A DNA stretch of 39,236 nt from an uncultured Neomegalonema sp. (GTDB taxonomy: Bacteria > Pseudomonadota > Alphaproteobacteria > Rhodobacterales > Rhodobacteraceae). The translations under genes and the position numbers were made by a program. Under the pieces are notes generated by a model, which was not told the DNA's origin, did no database searches, and worked only from the letters and a program-made list of their open reading frames with translations. The stretch spans positions 1 to 39,236 of the forward strand of contig CALKIZ010000070.1 of the NCBI GenBank assembly GCA_937995735.1, written 5' to 3'. Shown here piece after piece: positions 6,127 through 14,047 of the stretch (positions are counted from its first letter, which is position 1; every line of letters starts with the position of its first letter).

Positions 6127-7248
6127 TTAACGCTCGTTTAGCGCATCGCTAAGAACGCTATGAACAGCTTCGGAGGGGACATCGCGCGTTACGAATGCCT
6201 CTCCGATGCCACGCGCTAAGATAAACGCCGAGATGCCACCAACGACTTTTTTATCCTGAGACATCAGGCTGATAAGGTCTGATGCGCCGGGCAGCACGCC
6301 TTCGATATCGGCAAGTCTGGTTTTCATCTTCATTGCAGACAGATGCGCGCGAACTCGAGACGGTGTTTCCTGACTGCATAGGCCAAGCTGTGCCGAAAGC
6401 TCAAAAGCCAGCCCCATGCCGATCGAGACACCCTCCCCGTGAAGCAAGCGATCAGAATATCCAGTCGCAGCCTCAAGGGCATGGCCAAAGGTATGACCAA
6501 GATTTAGCAGGGCACGATCACCGCGCTCATGCTCATCCCGAGCAACAATATCAGCCTTGGCCTGAACGGATCGGGCGACAGCCTCTGCTCTGAGTACTTT
6601 ATTACCGGTTGCGAGAACCGGCCCTTGTTTTTCTAACCATTCGAAGAACTTAAGGTCACCCAGCAAGCCATATTTTGCCACCTCGCCATATCCGGCAAGG
6701 AACTCGCGATCCGACAACGTGTCGAGCACATCAATGTCGGCAAGAACCAAATGCGGTTGATGAAACGCACCAATTAGATTTTTTCCGCTGGGCGAATTTA
6801 TGCCCGTCTTGCCACCTACCGAGCTGTCGACCTGAGCCAATAGCGACGTCGGTATCTGGATAAAACGGACACCGCGCCGAAGGATCGACGCGGCAAAGCC
6901 CGCTAAATCACCAATAACACCGCCGCCGAAAGCGATCACGAAATCATCACGCTCAACCTTCATATCAAGCAGATGCTCAACGGTCCGCTCCAACATCTCC
7001 CAGCATTTAGTCCTCTCACCCGGGGGAAGTTTGATTGTGGTTATTTCGATTCCTGAGACGGCAAGACCGTCGATAAGAGAATCAAGATGCAGGCTGGCGA
7101 CAGTTTCATCAGTAACAATGGCGCAGCGCGGGCGTTTTAAAAACGGCGCACAAAATCGCCCTGCTTTCGCCAGCAACCCTGTCCCTACAACAACATCATA
7201 GCTGCGTTCTCCGAGATTCACCCGGATGGTATGGCTAAGCTCACTCAT
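6127..7248 (-). CDS. aroB: 3-dehydroquinate synthase
   Basis: Second enzyme of the shikimate pathway, converting DAHP to 3-dehydroquinate with NAD+ and a divalent metal. 373 aa, normal length. The NAD/substrate core is visible as FGGGVIGDLAGFAASILRRG, then FIQIPTSLLAQVDSSVGGKTGIN. The metal ligands of the family are carried by GEVAKYG, LNLGHTFGHALE and LLHGEGVSIGM. The start overlaps the aroK stop by 4 nt (ATGA), so the two genes are translationally coupled. Confidence 0.96.
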   Translation of the reverse strand: MSELSHTIRVNLGERSYDVVVGTGLLAKAGRFCAPFLKRPRCAIVTDETVASLHLDSLIDGLAVSGIEITTIKLPPGERTKCWEMLERTVEHLLDMKVERDDFVIAFGGGVIGDLAGFAASILRRGVRFIQIPTSLLAQVDSSVGGKTGINSPSGKNLIGAFHQPHLVLADIDVLDTLSDREFLAGYGEVAKYGLLGDLKFFEWLEKQGPVLATGNKVLRAEAVARSVQAKADIVARDEHERGDRALLNLGHTFGHALEAATGYSDRLLHGEGVSIGMGLAFELSAQLGLCSQETPSRVRAHLSAMKMKTRLADIEGVLPGASDLISLMSQDKKVVGGISAFILARGIGEAFVTRDVPSEAVHSVLSDALNER

Positions 7249-7811
7249 GTAACAATCAAATCGCCCCGACCTTTAAGATGCTTTACGATGGCCTTAACCG
7301 ACACTTCGTGAGGCTCATCACGGCTAAACACTTCGACGTCCGCTTCAGCATAAATCGGATAGCGAATTTCCATGAGCCGCGCGAGGATCTCGCGGGGATC
7401 ACCATTGTTAAGCAATGGTCTGCTAGAACGCCTTCCACAACGGCGAACCAGCACGTCAAGGTCAGCCCGCATCCAGATCGTTGTTGCCTTCTCAGCCAGC
7501 AAAGCCCGTGTCTCATCATCAATAAACGCGCCGCCCCCTGTCGCCAGCACAAGCGGCGCTTTTTCCAACAAACGCGCGATAACCCTGCGTTCTCCATCTC
7601 GAAATTCGGCTTCACCCCTTGTTTCAAAGATATCAGGGATCTTCATGCCAGCAGCGCGCTCAATTTCGGTATCAGCATCAAGGAATCGGGCATCTATCGC
7701 CGTCGCCACCCGGCGGCCAATCGCACTTTTCCCTGCACCCATTAGACCAACGAGCACGACATGCTTTTTTAAGTGAGCCCTAAATTGCGAGGGCTGTTCA
7801 TCTTTCGCCAT
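7245..7811 (-). CDS. aroK: shikimate kinase
   Basis: Phosphorylates shikimate with ATP in aromatic amino acid biosynthesis. 188 aa. P-loop GLMGAGKS at residues 22-29; DADTEIERAAG with the shikimate-binding Asp; DIFETRGEAEFRDGE; and the LATGGGAFI loop. These are the expected AroK blocks in order. The first gene of an aroK-aroB operon reading leftwards. Its upstream region (7812-7947) is shared with the divergent 47-aa gene and holds an 18-bp palindrome. Confidence 0.95.
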   Translation of the reverse strand: MAKDEQPSQFRAHLKKHVVLVGLMGAGKSAIGRRVATAIDARFLDADTEIERAAGMKIPDIFETRGEAEFRDGERRVIARLLEKAPLVLATGGGAFIDDETRALLAEKATTIWMRADLDVLVRRCGRRSSRPLLNNGDPREILARLMEIRYPIYAEADVEVFSRDEPHEVSVKAIVKHLKGRGDLIVT

Positions 7812-7866
7812 AATTTTCCATCACGACATAGCGAGCAATCATTACGCCAAACGGGATCAATAGGGT

Positions 7867-7884
7867 ATACGGTCGGGACCGTAT
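7867..7884. promoter_or_regulatory. 18-bp palindrome between divergent aroK and the small membrane gene
   Basis: ATACGGTC (7867-7874), GG, GACCGTAT (7877-7884): perfect 8-bp arms. It lies about 55 bp from the aroK start and about 64 bp from the ATG at 7948, a natural place for an operator acting on both operons. No regulator family can be assigned. A weak -10-like TATAGT follows near 7911. Confidence 0.4.
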
Positions 7885-7947
7885 GGCACTTTTAGTGCTT
7901 CGCTAAACGCTATAGTGACGCTAGCGGTGGAATGAAAGGAGAATGCG

Positions 7948-8091
7948 ATGGGCCGGTTCTTAAGATTCTTGTTATCGTTGGCCTGTATCGCTGCATTGGG
8001 GGCGGTCGCCTATGTCTGGTTTGTTGACGTACCGCCTGTCCAGCGGGAGATCGTTCAGAAGGTATCCACTGATGTTCTTTTCCAAAAATAA
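7948..8091 (+). CDS. 47-aa single-pass membrane protein
   Basis: Short ORF: MGRFLRFLLSLACIAALGAV followed by AYVWFVDVPPVQREIVQKVSTDVLFQK. A basic N-terminus and one hydrophobic helix (about 5-25) are followed by a short hydrophilic tail. Start support is strong: AAAGGAG lies 7 nt before ATG 7948. The 3' end overlaps the next gene by 20 nt in another frame, which suggests coupled translation. Small membrane proteins are easily missed in annotation. Function unknown. Confidence 0.65.
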   Translation: MGRFLRFLLSLACIAALGAVAYVWFVDVPPVQREIVQKVSTDVLFQK

Positions 8092-9703
8092 TCTCGCATT
8101 CTGGTTCTGCATTGCTGCAACCTCTGCGTTATCTCAAGAAACGACGCTGGGTTTGCCAACAGCAACACCGCTGCCAAACGAGCCAGTAACGGTAGAGCCA
8201 GGTCAAGGTTTACTTGATTCGGGCCGCGTTGACTCCGGCATCTCGGCAGTTGAGATCGGCACGGCCAGCGCACAAGCTGCGGGCCTCGTAAGTTCTCAGG
8301 CAAGCGGACTACCCGAAACAATGTGGCAGGGGAGCACCGGAGCAAATGCACTTTCAGCTGTAAGAACGGCCCAACCAAGTGAATTGTGGCGTGTTAATGC
8401 ATTGGTGCGGCGCGCGCTGGTATCCGGTGCAATCCCACCAGACGATGCTGATGGTTTACTCGCGGAACGGGCCGCTGCTCTGCTCCGCTTTGGCGCAGCA
8501 GAAGAAGCGGCGAGTTTGGCAGGTGTTGCCGGAACCGCAGCAAATGTCGAATTACGCCGCGTCGGTGCCGAGGCTGACCTCATCATCGGGCGCGGGGATG
8601 CAATCTGCAAATCTCCGGCAATTCTGCCTGCGAACTTACCAAAAGAAGACCCGGATAAGTTCTGGACGACTTTGCGCGGATTTTGTCTTGCGAAATCCGG
8701 TGACCCCCTAGCGGCGGTTGCCGTTGCTGCAATGCAAGAAGTTGGCGGCGTTGATCCGGTGGATGCCGAATTATTGGAAGCCATGATCGACGAAGGATTG
8801 GCGGAATTCATCGCAACACCGCGCGGTGAAGATCTGACCCCGTTGCGTATTGCAATCCTGCGCCGGCTTGGACGCCCTGCCGACGGACTCGCCGAAGTTG
8901 CTCCGCTCAAAATGTTAGCCGGAATTTTTGCCCTTGAAAGCACGCCTTCGCGCGAAGCCGTCATTGCTGCGGAAAGACTAGAAGCCGCCGGCTCCATTGC
9001 CCCGCAAACATTGGTTGAACTTTACCTGCTTCATGCAGATAATCTTGGCAATGATGATGTCGGGCGGCGTGCCAAATCTGTTCGCGATGCGGTAAAATCA
9101 AGCGACGCGAACAGCCTTGGTACTTTCCTGATCAAAACAGCCGAGGCACGAGGGGCCGAGTCATTTACGAGAATGGCACGTGCGCTTGCTCCACAAATCG
9201 CGCGACTTCCCTCTTCCGCCGCTAACGGCATGGGAGCCGCAGGCTATGCGATCCGTGATGCACTGTTGCTCGATGGGCAGATAAGTGCTGCGGGACGCTG
9301 GTCCGACTCGCAAGGTCCGCGCTCACTGCTTGATACGGCAGATACCAATGCACTCTTTGCCATTGCCGATCCCGCATGGCCCGGAATATGGCAACGCGAA
9401 TGGGGCAATGCATTGCGCGAGCGCGCGCGAAATGGTGACGAGAATGCCCGCCGTGCTCTTGGCGCACTCGCAGGATTTAAAATCGGCCCCGGTCCCCAAC
9501 TTCCCGAAGAAGGGTATCTTGCTGCGGCTAGCGAGGGGCGCATTGCTGAGGCAATTTTCGGCGCGTCAGCCGCCATTCGGAGCGAAAATCCGCCGTCTGC
9601 ACGTACAATTGATATGCTCATTCGCACTCTCAATTCTGCAGGATTGAGTGGCGATGCCCGTGCAATTGCTTTGGAGGCCATTCTGAAAGCGCGCTGGCAG
9701 TGA
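8072..9703 (+). CDS. exported protein of unknown function, helical-repeat-like
   Basis: 543 aa from ATG 8072 (MFFSKNNLAFWFCIAATSALSQ), which gives an N-terminal signal peptide of about 20 residues. The ORF is open 20 codons further upstream, but that start has no signal peptide and would overlap more of the 47-aa gene. AAGG lies 9 nt before ATG 8072. The mature protein is Ala/Leu/Glu-rich and largely helical (e.g. LLRFGAAEEAASLAGVAG, AAERLEAAGSIAPQTLVELYLLHADN), reminiscent of an alpha-solenoid, though I cannot define repeat units. Probably periplasmic. Its stop overlaps the xerD GTG start, so three genes (47 aa, this one, xerD) form one unit. No family recognised. Confidence 0.8.
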   Translation: MFFSKNNLAFWFCIAATSALSQETTLGLPTATPLPNEPVTVEPGQGLLDSGRVDSGISAVEIGTASAQAAGLVSSQASGLPETMWQGSTGANALSAVRTAQPSELWRVNALVRRALVSGAIPPDDADGLLAERAAALLRFGAAEEAASLAGVAGTAANVELRRVGAEADLIIGRGDAICKSPAILPANLPKEDPDKFWTTLRGFCLAKSGDPLAAVAVAAMQEVGGVDPVDAELLEAMIDEGLAEFIATPRGEDLTPLRIAILRRLGRPADGLAEVAPLKMLAGIFALESTPSREAVIAAERLEAAGSIAPQTLVELYLLHADNLGNDDVGRRAKSVRDAVKSSDANSLGTFLIKTAEARGAESFTRMARALAPQIARLPSSAANGMGAAGYAIRDALLLDGQISAAGRWSDSQGPRSLLDTADTNALFAIADPAWPGIWQREWGNALRERARNGDENARRALGALAGFKIGPGPQLPEEGYLAAASEGRIAEAIFGASAAIRSENPPSARTIDMLIRTLNSAGLSGDARAIALEAILKARWQ

Positions 9704-10614
9704 GAGACGGCGACGACGCCATTGCAGCGTTTCTTGCTAGCATGGCCGCCGAGCGGGGGGCAGCAAAAAACACGCTGGATGCTTACCGCCGCGATCTATC
9801 GGATTACGAATTCAGTTTGAAAGCATATTCGCTGACCCCAGCGGTTGCCGCACGGAATGATATTGAAGGATACATGGCGGGATTGGCCGCTCAAGGTCTG
9901 GCCGCGACCACACGCGCGAGAAGGCTGTCAGCCATAAAGCAACTTCACGCTTTTCTTTATGCCGAAGGTTGGCGCGATACTGACCCGGCAGCACCGGTTC
10001 GCGGCCCATCGCGTCCGCGACGCTTACCCAAAACCCTATCGACAGAAGACGTTTCTCGTCTCATCGAACTCGCTCATGAGGGTGAAGGGCTTGCGGTTGC
10101 CCGCTGTGCTTGTTTGCTCGAAGTCCTTTATGCGACCGGCTTGAGAGTCACAGAATTAGTCTCCCTCCCGGTCGCGCAAATGCGCCGCAACCCGCAAATG
10201 ATCAGAGTCAAAGGCAAGGGAGAAAAAGAGCGCCTTGCGCCACTTTCTGACCGCGCTCGAAACGCTATAAATGCATATTTGCCGCTACGGGACGCATCCA
10301 AAGACAAAGCATCGCCTTTCATGTTTCCCTCACGCGGAAAACTGGGGCATCTGACCCGTGAGCGGTTTTATCAGATGATCCGCGAATTGGCTTTAAAGGC
10401 GGGCCTCGACCCGAGTGGCATTTCACCCCACGCTATGCGTCACGCTTTCGCAACGCATATGCTTGCGAATGGCGCGGACCTGAGAGTCATACAGACTCTT
10501 CTCGGACATGCGGATATCTCGACAACAGAAATATACACGCATGTCATGGATGACAGTTTGCGTAAACTGGTTTTGGAGAATCATCCACTCGCCCTTGCCG
10601 CGAAGCGGAGGTAA
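9700..10614 (+). CDS. xerD: site-specific tyrosine recombinase XerD
   Basis: 304-aa tyrosine recombinase that, with XerC, resolves chromosome dimers at dif during division. N-terminal SAM-like core-binding domain at about 5-90, catalytic domain from about 110. Complete catalytic set: R149 (ATGLRVTELVSL), K173 (KGKGEKER), H244 and R247 (HAMRHAFATHML), H270 (LLGHADISTTEIYTH), Tyr279 nucleophile. GTG start at 9700 overlaps the preceding TGA (GTGA). It is a housekeeping Xer by these features rather than an integrase; no att-like sites were seen. Confidence 0.93.
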   Translation: MRDGDDAIAAFLASMAAERGAAKNTLDAYRRDLSDYEFSLKAYSLTPAVAARNDIEGYMAGLAAQGLAATTRARRLSAIKQLHAFLYAEGWRDTDPAAPVRGPSRPRRLPKTLSTEDVSRLIELAHEGEGLAVARCACLLEVLYATGLRVTELVSLPVAQMRRNPQMIRVKGKGEKERLAPLSDRARNAINAYLPLRDASKDKASPFMFPSRGKLGHLTRERFYQMIRELALKAGLDPSGISPHAMRHAFATHMLANGADLRVIQTLLGHADISTTEIYTHVMDDSLRKLVLENHPLALAAKRR

Positions 10615-10634
10615 AGTCAGGCTCCGCAGCCCGC

Positions 10635-11468
10635 TTATTCCGCAGCGAAAATACTCGTGACGCCTCGGCGCATTTCTTGTGGGAAACTGTCTTCGCTCGG
10701 CCACCACCCGGTACGCAACGTGTTGTGATACCCAGCGGTTAGACCGGCGCGCTCCATCGCCAAAGCTGCATCCTTGTGATCATAAGTAAGCCGTTCAATT
10801 GAGACATTACCGCCGTCCAAGATAGCATAAGACGTGCGGACATCGCCGTCATGCCCCGGCAGTCCAATGGCCCCGGCATTGATCCAATCGCAAGACCCGA
10901 CACGCTCAACGAAAGGGACCCCCGAGTGACCGCAGACAACCCCGTCTATTGGTCCGACCGCCTCTTCCAACAAAGAAATTTCCTGTGCTTTACGCCCGGG
11001 AGGGTCTGTCGGCCAGATGAAGGCATTGATCTGCTCCGCACCGCCATGAATTACCGCATATCGTTTTCCGCTATGCATAAACAAAGCCCGGCCCGGCATC
11101 TCGCGCATCCAAAGGCGCGTATCGTCCGATACCTGTTTATCCGCATGAGCAAACCATTCGGCAGAAAGCCGGTTGCAGGTCGCGCCCTCTTCGAACCCAC
11201 ACCCGCAATCAGACGCACTAAACCCGAGCGAGTCTTCACAATTTCCTGCAACAACCGTGCAACCGAGCGCACGCACAGTTTGAGCCGTGCGTTCCGCTTC
11301 AGCTGCATAGGCGCACACATCGCCCGTACAAATCATACGATCCGGGGTAATCTCACGCGCTTCGGCCAAAGACATGAGCGCCTGCATCGCGCGCAAATTC
11401 GAATATGGTCCACCGAACAACAAGATCGGCCCGTCCAGTTCACCAAGATCAATAGTCGCGCGTGTCAT
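10635..11468 (-). CDS. calcineurin-like metallophosphoesterase
   Basis: 277-aa protein of the metallophosphoesterase superfamily. ILLFGGPYSNLRAMQAL, ICTGDVCAYA and VVAGNCEDSL correspond to the D/G-x-H/Y, GD and GN(H/C)(D/E) metal-binding blocks. VIHGGAEQ and VCGHSGVPF provide the C-terminal His ligands. The first block has GGPYSNL instead of the usual SDxHGN, a variation seen in some members. The frame is open to 11591, but ATG 11468 has AAAGGA 6 nt upstream and the family-like N-terminus (MTRATIDLGELDGPILLFGG). Single gene, convergent with xerD and divergent from the CNNM/CorC gene. Substrate unknown. Confidence 0.85.
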   Translation of the reverse strand: MTRATIDLGELDGPILLFGGPYSNLRAMQALMSLAEAREITPDRMICTGDVCAYAAEAERTAQTVRALGCTVVAGNCEDSLGFSASDCGCGFEEGATCNRLSAEWFAHADKQVSDDTRLWMREMPGRALFMHSGKRYAVIHGGAEQINAFIWPTDPPGRKAQEISLLEEAVGPIDGVVCGHSGVPFVERVGSCDWINAGAIGLPGHDGDVRTSYAILDGGNVSIERLTYDHKDAALAMERAGLTAGYHNTLRTGWWPSEDSFPQEMRRGVTSIFAAE

Positions 11469-11541
11469 TCGAATCCTTTCACTCTTGGACAGATACACCA
11501 TATAGCCTGCATCTGTTGATTTGACATATTTGGGGAGACCA

Positions 11542-12876
11542 ATGGCAACCGAACCTTTGAATGCAGCAGTCGAAACGAGCGGAGGCTCCATTTGGACTTT
11601 ATCCGCGATATTCGGCTTATTGCTGCTTTCCGCATTTTTCTCGGGGTCGGAAACCGCTTTAACCGCTGTAAGTCGCGCGAAACTAAGGCGTATGGCGGAT
11701 CAAGGCTCGAAGGCAGCGCGGCGTGTTATTGGCCTGACCGATGATGGCGAGACGCTGATCGGTGCGATCCTGATCGGAAACAACGTCGTGAATATTCTCG
11801 CAACATCCTTGGCCACATCCTTAGCATTGTCGATTTTCGGGGACTCCGGTGTCGCCATCGCGACCCTTGTGATGACGGTACTGGTTATGATCTTCGCAGA
11901 AGTCCTCCCGAAGACCTATGCCTTTGCGAATTCGGAAAAAGCCTCACTCCTTGCATCACGGCCTATTGGCTTGCTGGTTCGAATTTTTTATCCCATTGTT
12001 ATGGCAGTACAATTCATTGTGCGGGGCGCCTTGGCTCTGTTCGGATTAAAGCTGGATAAAGACGCACATGTTCTCTCTCATGAAGCACATGATGAAATTC
12101 GCGGTGCGATTGACCTGCACCATTACGAAAGTGGCGGCGTTGAGAAAAGTGACCGCGACCGTTTGGTTGGTGCTCTCGATCTGGGGGACCGTGAAGTCTC
12201 CGAAGTGATGATGCACCGCCGTAACATTATGATGTTAAACGCTGATTCTCCCCCTCAAGAATTGATCGAGGCGGTTCTACAAAGCGCCTATACCCGCATC
12301 CCCCTTTGGCGTGACGAGCAGGAGAATATCGTCGGGGTTATCCACGCGAAAGACCTCCTTCGTGCTGTTGACAAGCTCATTCGACGTGACGGTGGTGGCT
12401 TAGAAAGCGTTGATAATCTTGATATTCTCAAGATCGCGATGGAACCCTGGTTCGTTCCTGACACCACATCTCTTGCGGATCAATTACGGGAATTTCTCAG
12501 CAAAAAGAGCCACTTCGCGCTGGTTGTTGATGAATACGGTGCGCTGCAAGGTCTTATCACTCTGGAAGATATCATAGAAGAGATCGTTGGCGAGATCGAA
12601 GATGAGCACGACATTCAAACCGATGGCGTTACCCGCGAAGCCGATGGCGCGTTTCTCGCTGATGGCACGGTGACGATCCGCGACCTAAACCGTTATTTTG
12701 ATTGGAATTTACCGGATGAAGAAGCCACGACAATCGCCGGACTAGTCATTCACGAAGCCCAGGCAATCCCGGCTCAGGGACAGAGTTTCGTCTTCCATGA
12801 TTTCCGCTTTGATATCGTAGCACGGGTTCGGAACCAGATTACACAGCTTCGGATCAGGCCCCTAAAACGGGCTTAA
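11542..12876 (+). CDS. CNNM/DUF21-CBS-CorC_HlyC membrane protein
   Basis: 444-aa integral membrane protein of the hemolysin-C/CorB family (CNNM transport domain plus CBS pair). DUF21 region with about four helices at about 12-190 (LLLLSAFFSGSETALTAVSR is the family motif), two CBS motifs at about 210-330 (MMHRRNIMMLNAD; FALVVDEYGALQGLITLEDIIEEIVG) and a C-terminal CorC_HlyC domain (about 350-435). Such proteins are linked to Mg2+/Co2+ homeostasis. ATG 11542 is chosen over TTG 11521 because GGGGAG lies 5 nt upstream. Confidence 0.92.
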   Translation: MATEPLNAAVETSGGSIWTLSAIFGLLLLSAFFSGSETALTAVSRAKLRRMADQGSKAARRVIGLTDDGETLIGAILIGNNVVNILATSLATSLALSIFGDSGVAIATLVMTVLVMIFAEVLPKTYAFANSEKASLLASRPIGLLVRIFYPIVMAVQFIVRGALALFGLKLDKDAHVLSHEAHDEIRGAIDLHHYESGGVEKSDRDRLVGALDLGDREVSEVMMHRRNIMMLNADSPPQELIEAVLQSAYTRIPLWRDEQENIVGVIHAKDLLRAVDKLIRRDGGGLESVDNLDILKIAMEPWFVPDTTSLADQLREFLSKKSHFALVVDEYGALQGLITLEDIIEEIVGEIEDEHDIQTDGVTREADGAFLADGTVTIRDLNRYFDWNLPDEEATTIAGLVIHEAQAIPAQGQSFVFHDFRFDIVARVRNQITQLRIRPLKRA

Positions 12877-12888
12877 TCTGTGAGAAAA

Positions 12889-12939
12889 CACGCGGGTTTT
12901 CATGGGAAAATTCTGAAACCCTGTTGCAAAACCCGCGTG
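12889..12939. terminator. long inverted repeat downstream of the CorC gene
   Basis: CACGCGGGTTTT (12889-12900) and AAAACCCGCGTG (12928-12939) are perfect 12-bp arms around a 27-nt loop, starting 12 nt after the CorC-gene stop. It lies between two convergent genes and could end transcription from either side; the arms carry their own T/A tracts, giving a U-rich run on either strand. Confidence 0.45.
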
Positions 12940-12950
12940 AAACCATTGCA

Positions 12951-12969
12951 AAAGCCGTTAAACGGCTTT
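12951..12969 (-). terminator. hairpin at the 3' end of the DM13 gene
   Basis: AAAGCCG (12951-12957), TTAAA, CGGCTTT (12963-12969), 8 nt beyond the DM13 stop; on the minus strand the stem is followed by TGCAATGG, without a clear U-run. A weak or bidirectional terminator with the neighbouring long repeat is likely. Confidence 0.4.
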
Positions 12970-12977
12970 CAACAACC

Positions 12978-13358
12978 TTATTCGATCGTTGCCACGCCGA
13001 GAGGAACGCCGAATTTCTCACACCAGATAAAGACCTCGGTGAAAACTTCCGCATTCAGGTGAGCCGGAACACGGTAAGTTTGTGCGCCCGTATTCGACTC
13101 AAGAACACCGATCAAAGTGCCTTCAATATATTCGCCATTAATCCCGAATCCGACTTTCGGATCAGGTGCACCGTCGAGGAAAAAGTTTTTGGCCAGCTCG
13201 ACAGTGTATCCGGACTCATGTTTGGTCAGGGTCACTCCGCCGGTATTGACATGCTCCGAACGGCCTTCGAATTCGCCGCTGCGCGAATCGTCATGAGCGA
13301 AAGCGCTGGTTGCGAGTGCGCCGGCGAGTGCGGCGAGCGCTAAGGATTTGCGGATCAT
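12978..13358 (-). CDS. secreted DM13-domain protein
   Basis: 126 aa: signal peptide MIRKSLALAALAGALATSAFA (about 1-21) and a DM13 domain to the end (YTVELAKNFFLDGAPDPKVGF, ESNTGAQTYRVPAHLNAEVFT, VFIWCEKFGVPLGVATIE). The IWC-x-F-x-V-x-(L/F)-G ending with its conserved Cys is typical of DM13, a fold proposed to be redox-related. Start: AGGAG lies 7 nt before ATG 13358 (ATG 13361 immediately before it is possible). Divergent from the copper operon and next to its promoter, so a link to copper or redox stress is possible but not shown. Confidence 0.82.
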   Translation of the reverse strand: MIRKSLALAALAGALATSAFAHDDSRSGEFEGRSEHVNTGGVTLTKHESGYTVELAKNFFLDGAPDPKVGFGINGEYIEGTLIGVLESNTGAQTYRVPAHLNAEVFTEVFIWCEKFGVPLGVATIE

Positions 13359-13588
13359 CATATATCTCCTATTTAATGTTTCTATGGTTGGCGGTTCGGA
13401 CACAAACGCTGTACCGTCCCGTTAAGCATTTATTTGCACGATGGTGAGGGCGAAGAAAAATATCCCTTGGCTTTGACCTTTATAGACAGAAGCTATGGAA
13501 GGCAAAAGACTTCTCAGCAGAGCAACGCGCCCGATCCTGCAACCACCCTAGTTCGGATCTTATTTTCAAAGTTTCTGCATGAGGACGC

Positions 13589-13619
13589 TTGACCCTCCAG
13601 TGGGTGGAAAGTTTATACA
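13589..13619 (+). promoter_or_regulatory. CueR-type (MerR-family, copper-responsive) promoter
   Basis: -35 TTGACC (13589-13594) and -10 TATACA (13614-13619) are separated by 19 bp, the long spacer characteristic of MerR-family activation. The spacer holds the imperfect inverted repeat ACCCTCC-N7-GGAAAGT (13592-13612), very close to the known CueR operator ACCTTCC-N7-GGAAGGT. The downstream genes are copper-resistance genes. The -10 ends 6 nt before the first ATG, so the transcript should begin at or near that ATG. No merR/cueR gene lies in the window. Confidence 0.78.
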
Positions 13620-13625
13620 CATAAT

Positions 13626-13982
13626 ATGAAAGCGCTCCGATCAGTTCTATCGATGTTGATATTGCTCGCATTTGCGATGTCGAGCGCTTTGTCGCACGCG
13701 CACTCGATGCCTGACCATTCAAAGACTTTAACGCAAGCACATCATGCAGTTCATCATGTGCATATGGTGGATCATAAAGTCGAAGAGTCTCAAGCGCACC
13801 ATACCTCAAGCCATGCAGACTTGCCGCATTGTTGCAGTATGGGGGCCTGCGCGGTGAGTGATATAGTCCCGCCGTTACAATGCTTGCTCAAAGTGGGGAT
13901 AGCACTCGATACGCCGCCTCTCCATAACAGGCCATCGGTTGCCTTTGTGCCGGAGGCTCCCCCTCCCCGAATGAACAGCTGA
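13626..13982 (+). CDS. exported histidine-rich protein, first gene of the copper operon
   Basis: 118 aa: signal peptide MKALRSVLSMLILLAFAMSS..., then a His-rich mature part (HSMPDHSKTLTQAHHAVHHV, then HMVDHKVEESQAHHTSSHAD) with CCSMGAC (about 91-97). His, Met and paired Cys residues suggest binding of copper in the periplasm. It resembles small His/Cys-containing proteins that precede copA-type genes but I cannot name a family with certainty. No Shine-Dalgarno precedes the ATG and the CueR-type -10 is only 6 nt upstream, so translation is probably leaderless. The cupredoxin gene follows after 65 bp. Confidence 0.75.
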   Translation: MKALRSVLSMLILLAFAMSSALSHAHSMPDHSKTLTQAHHAVHHVHMVDHKVEESQAHHTSSHADLPHCCSMGACAVSDIVPPLQCLLKVGIALDTPPLHNRPSVAFVPEAPPPRMNS

Positions 13983-14047
13983 TCGAAACCGGTTCCGTAT
14001 GCCGTCTGGCCGGAGCCATCGAAACGCTATTCTTCGGAGAAAGATCC

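Noticed and set aside
8296-8997. 233-aa minus-strand ORF opposite the exported protein gene
   Set aside because: Ser/Ala/Arg-rich composition typical of an antisense frame; no start signal.
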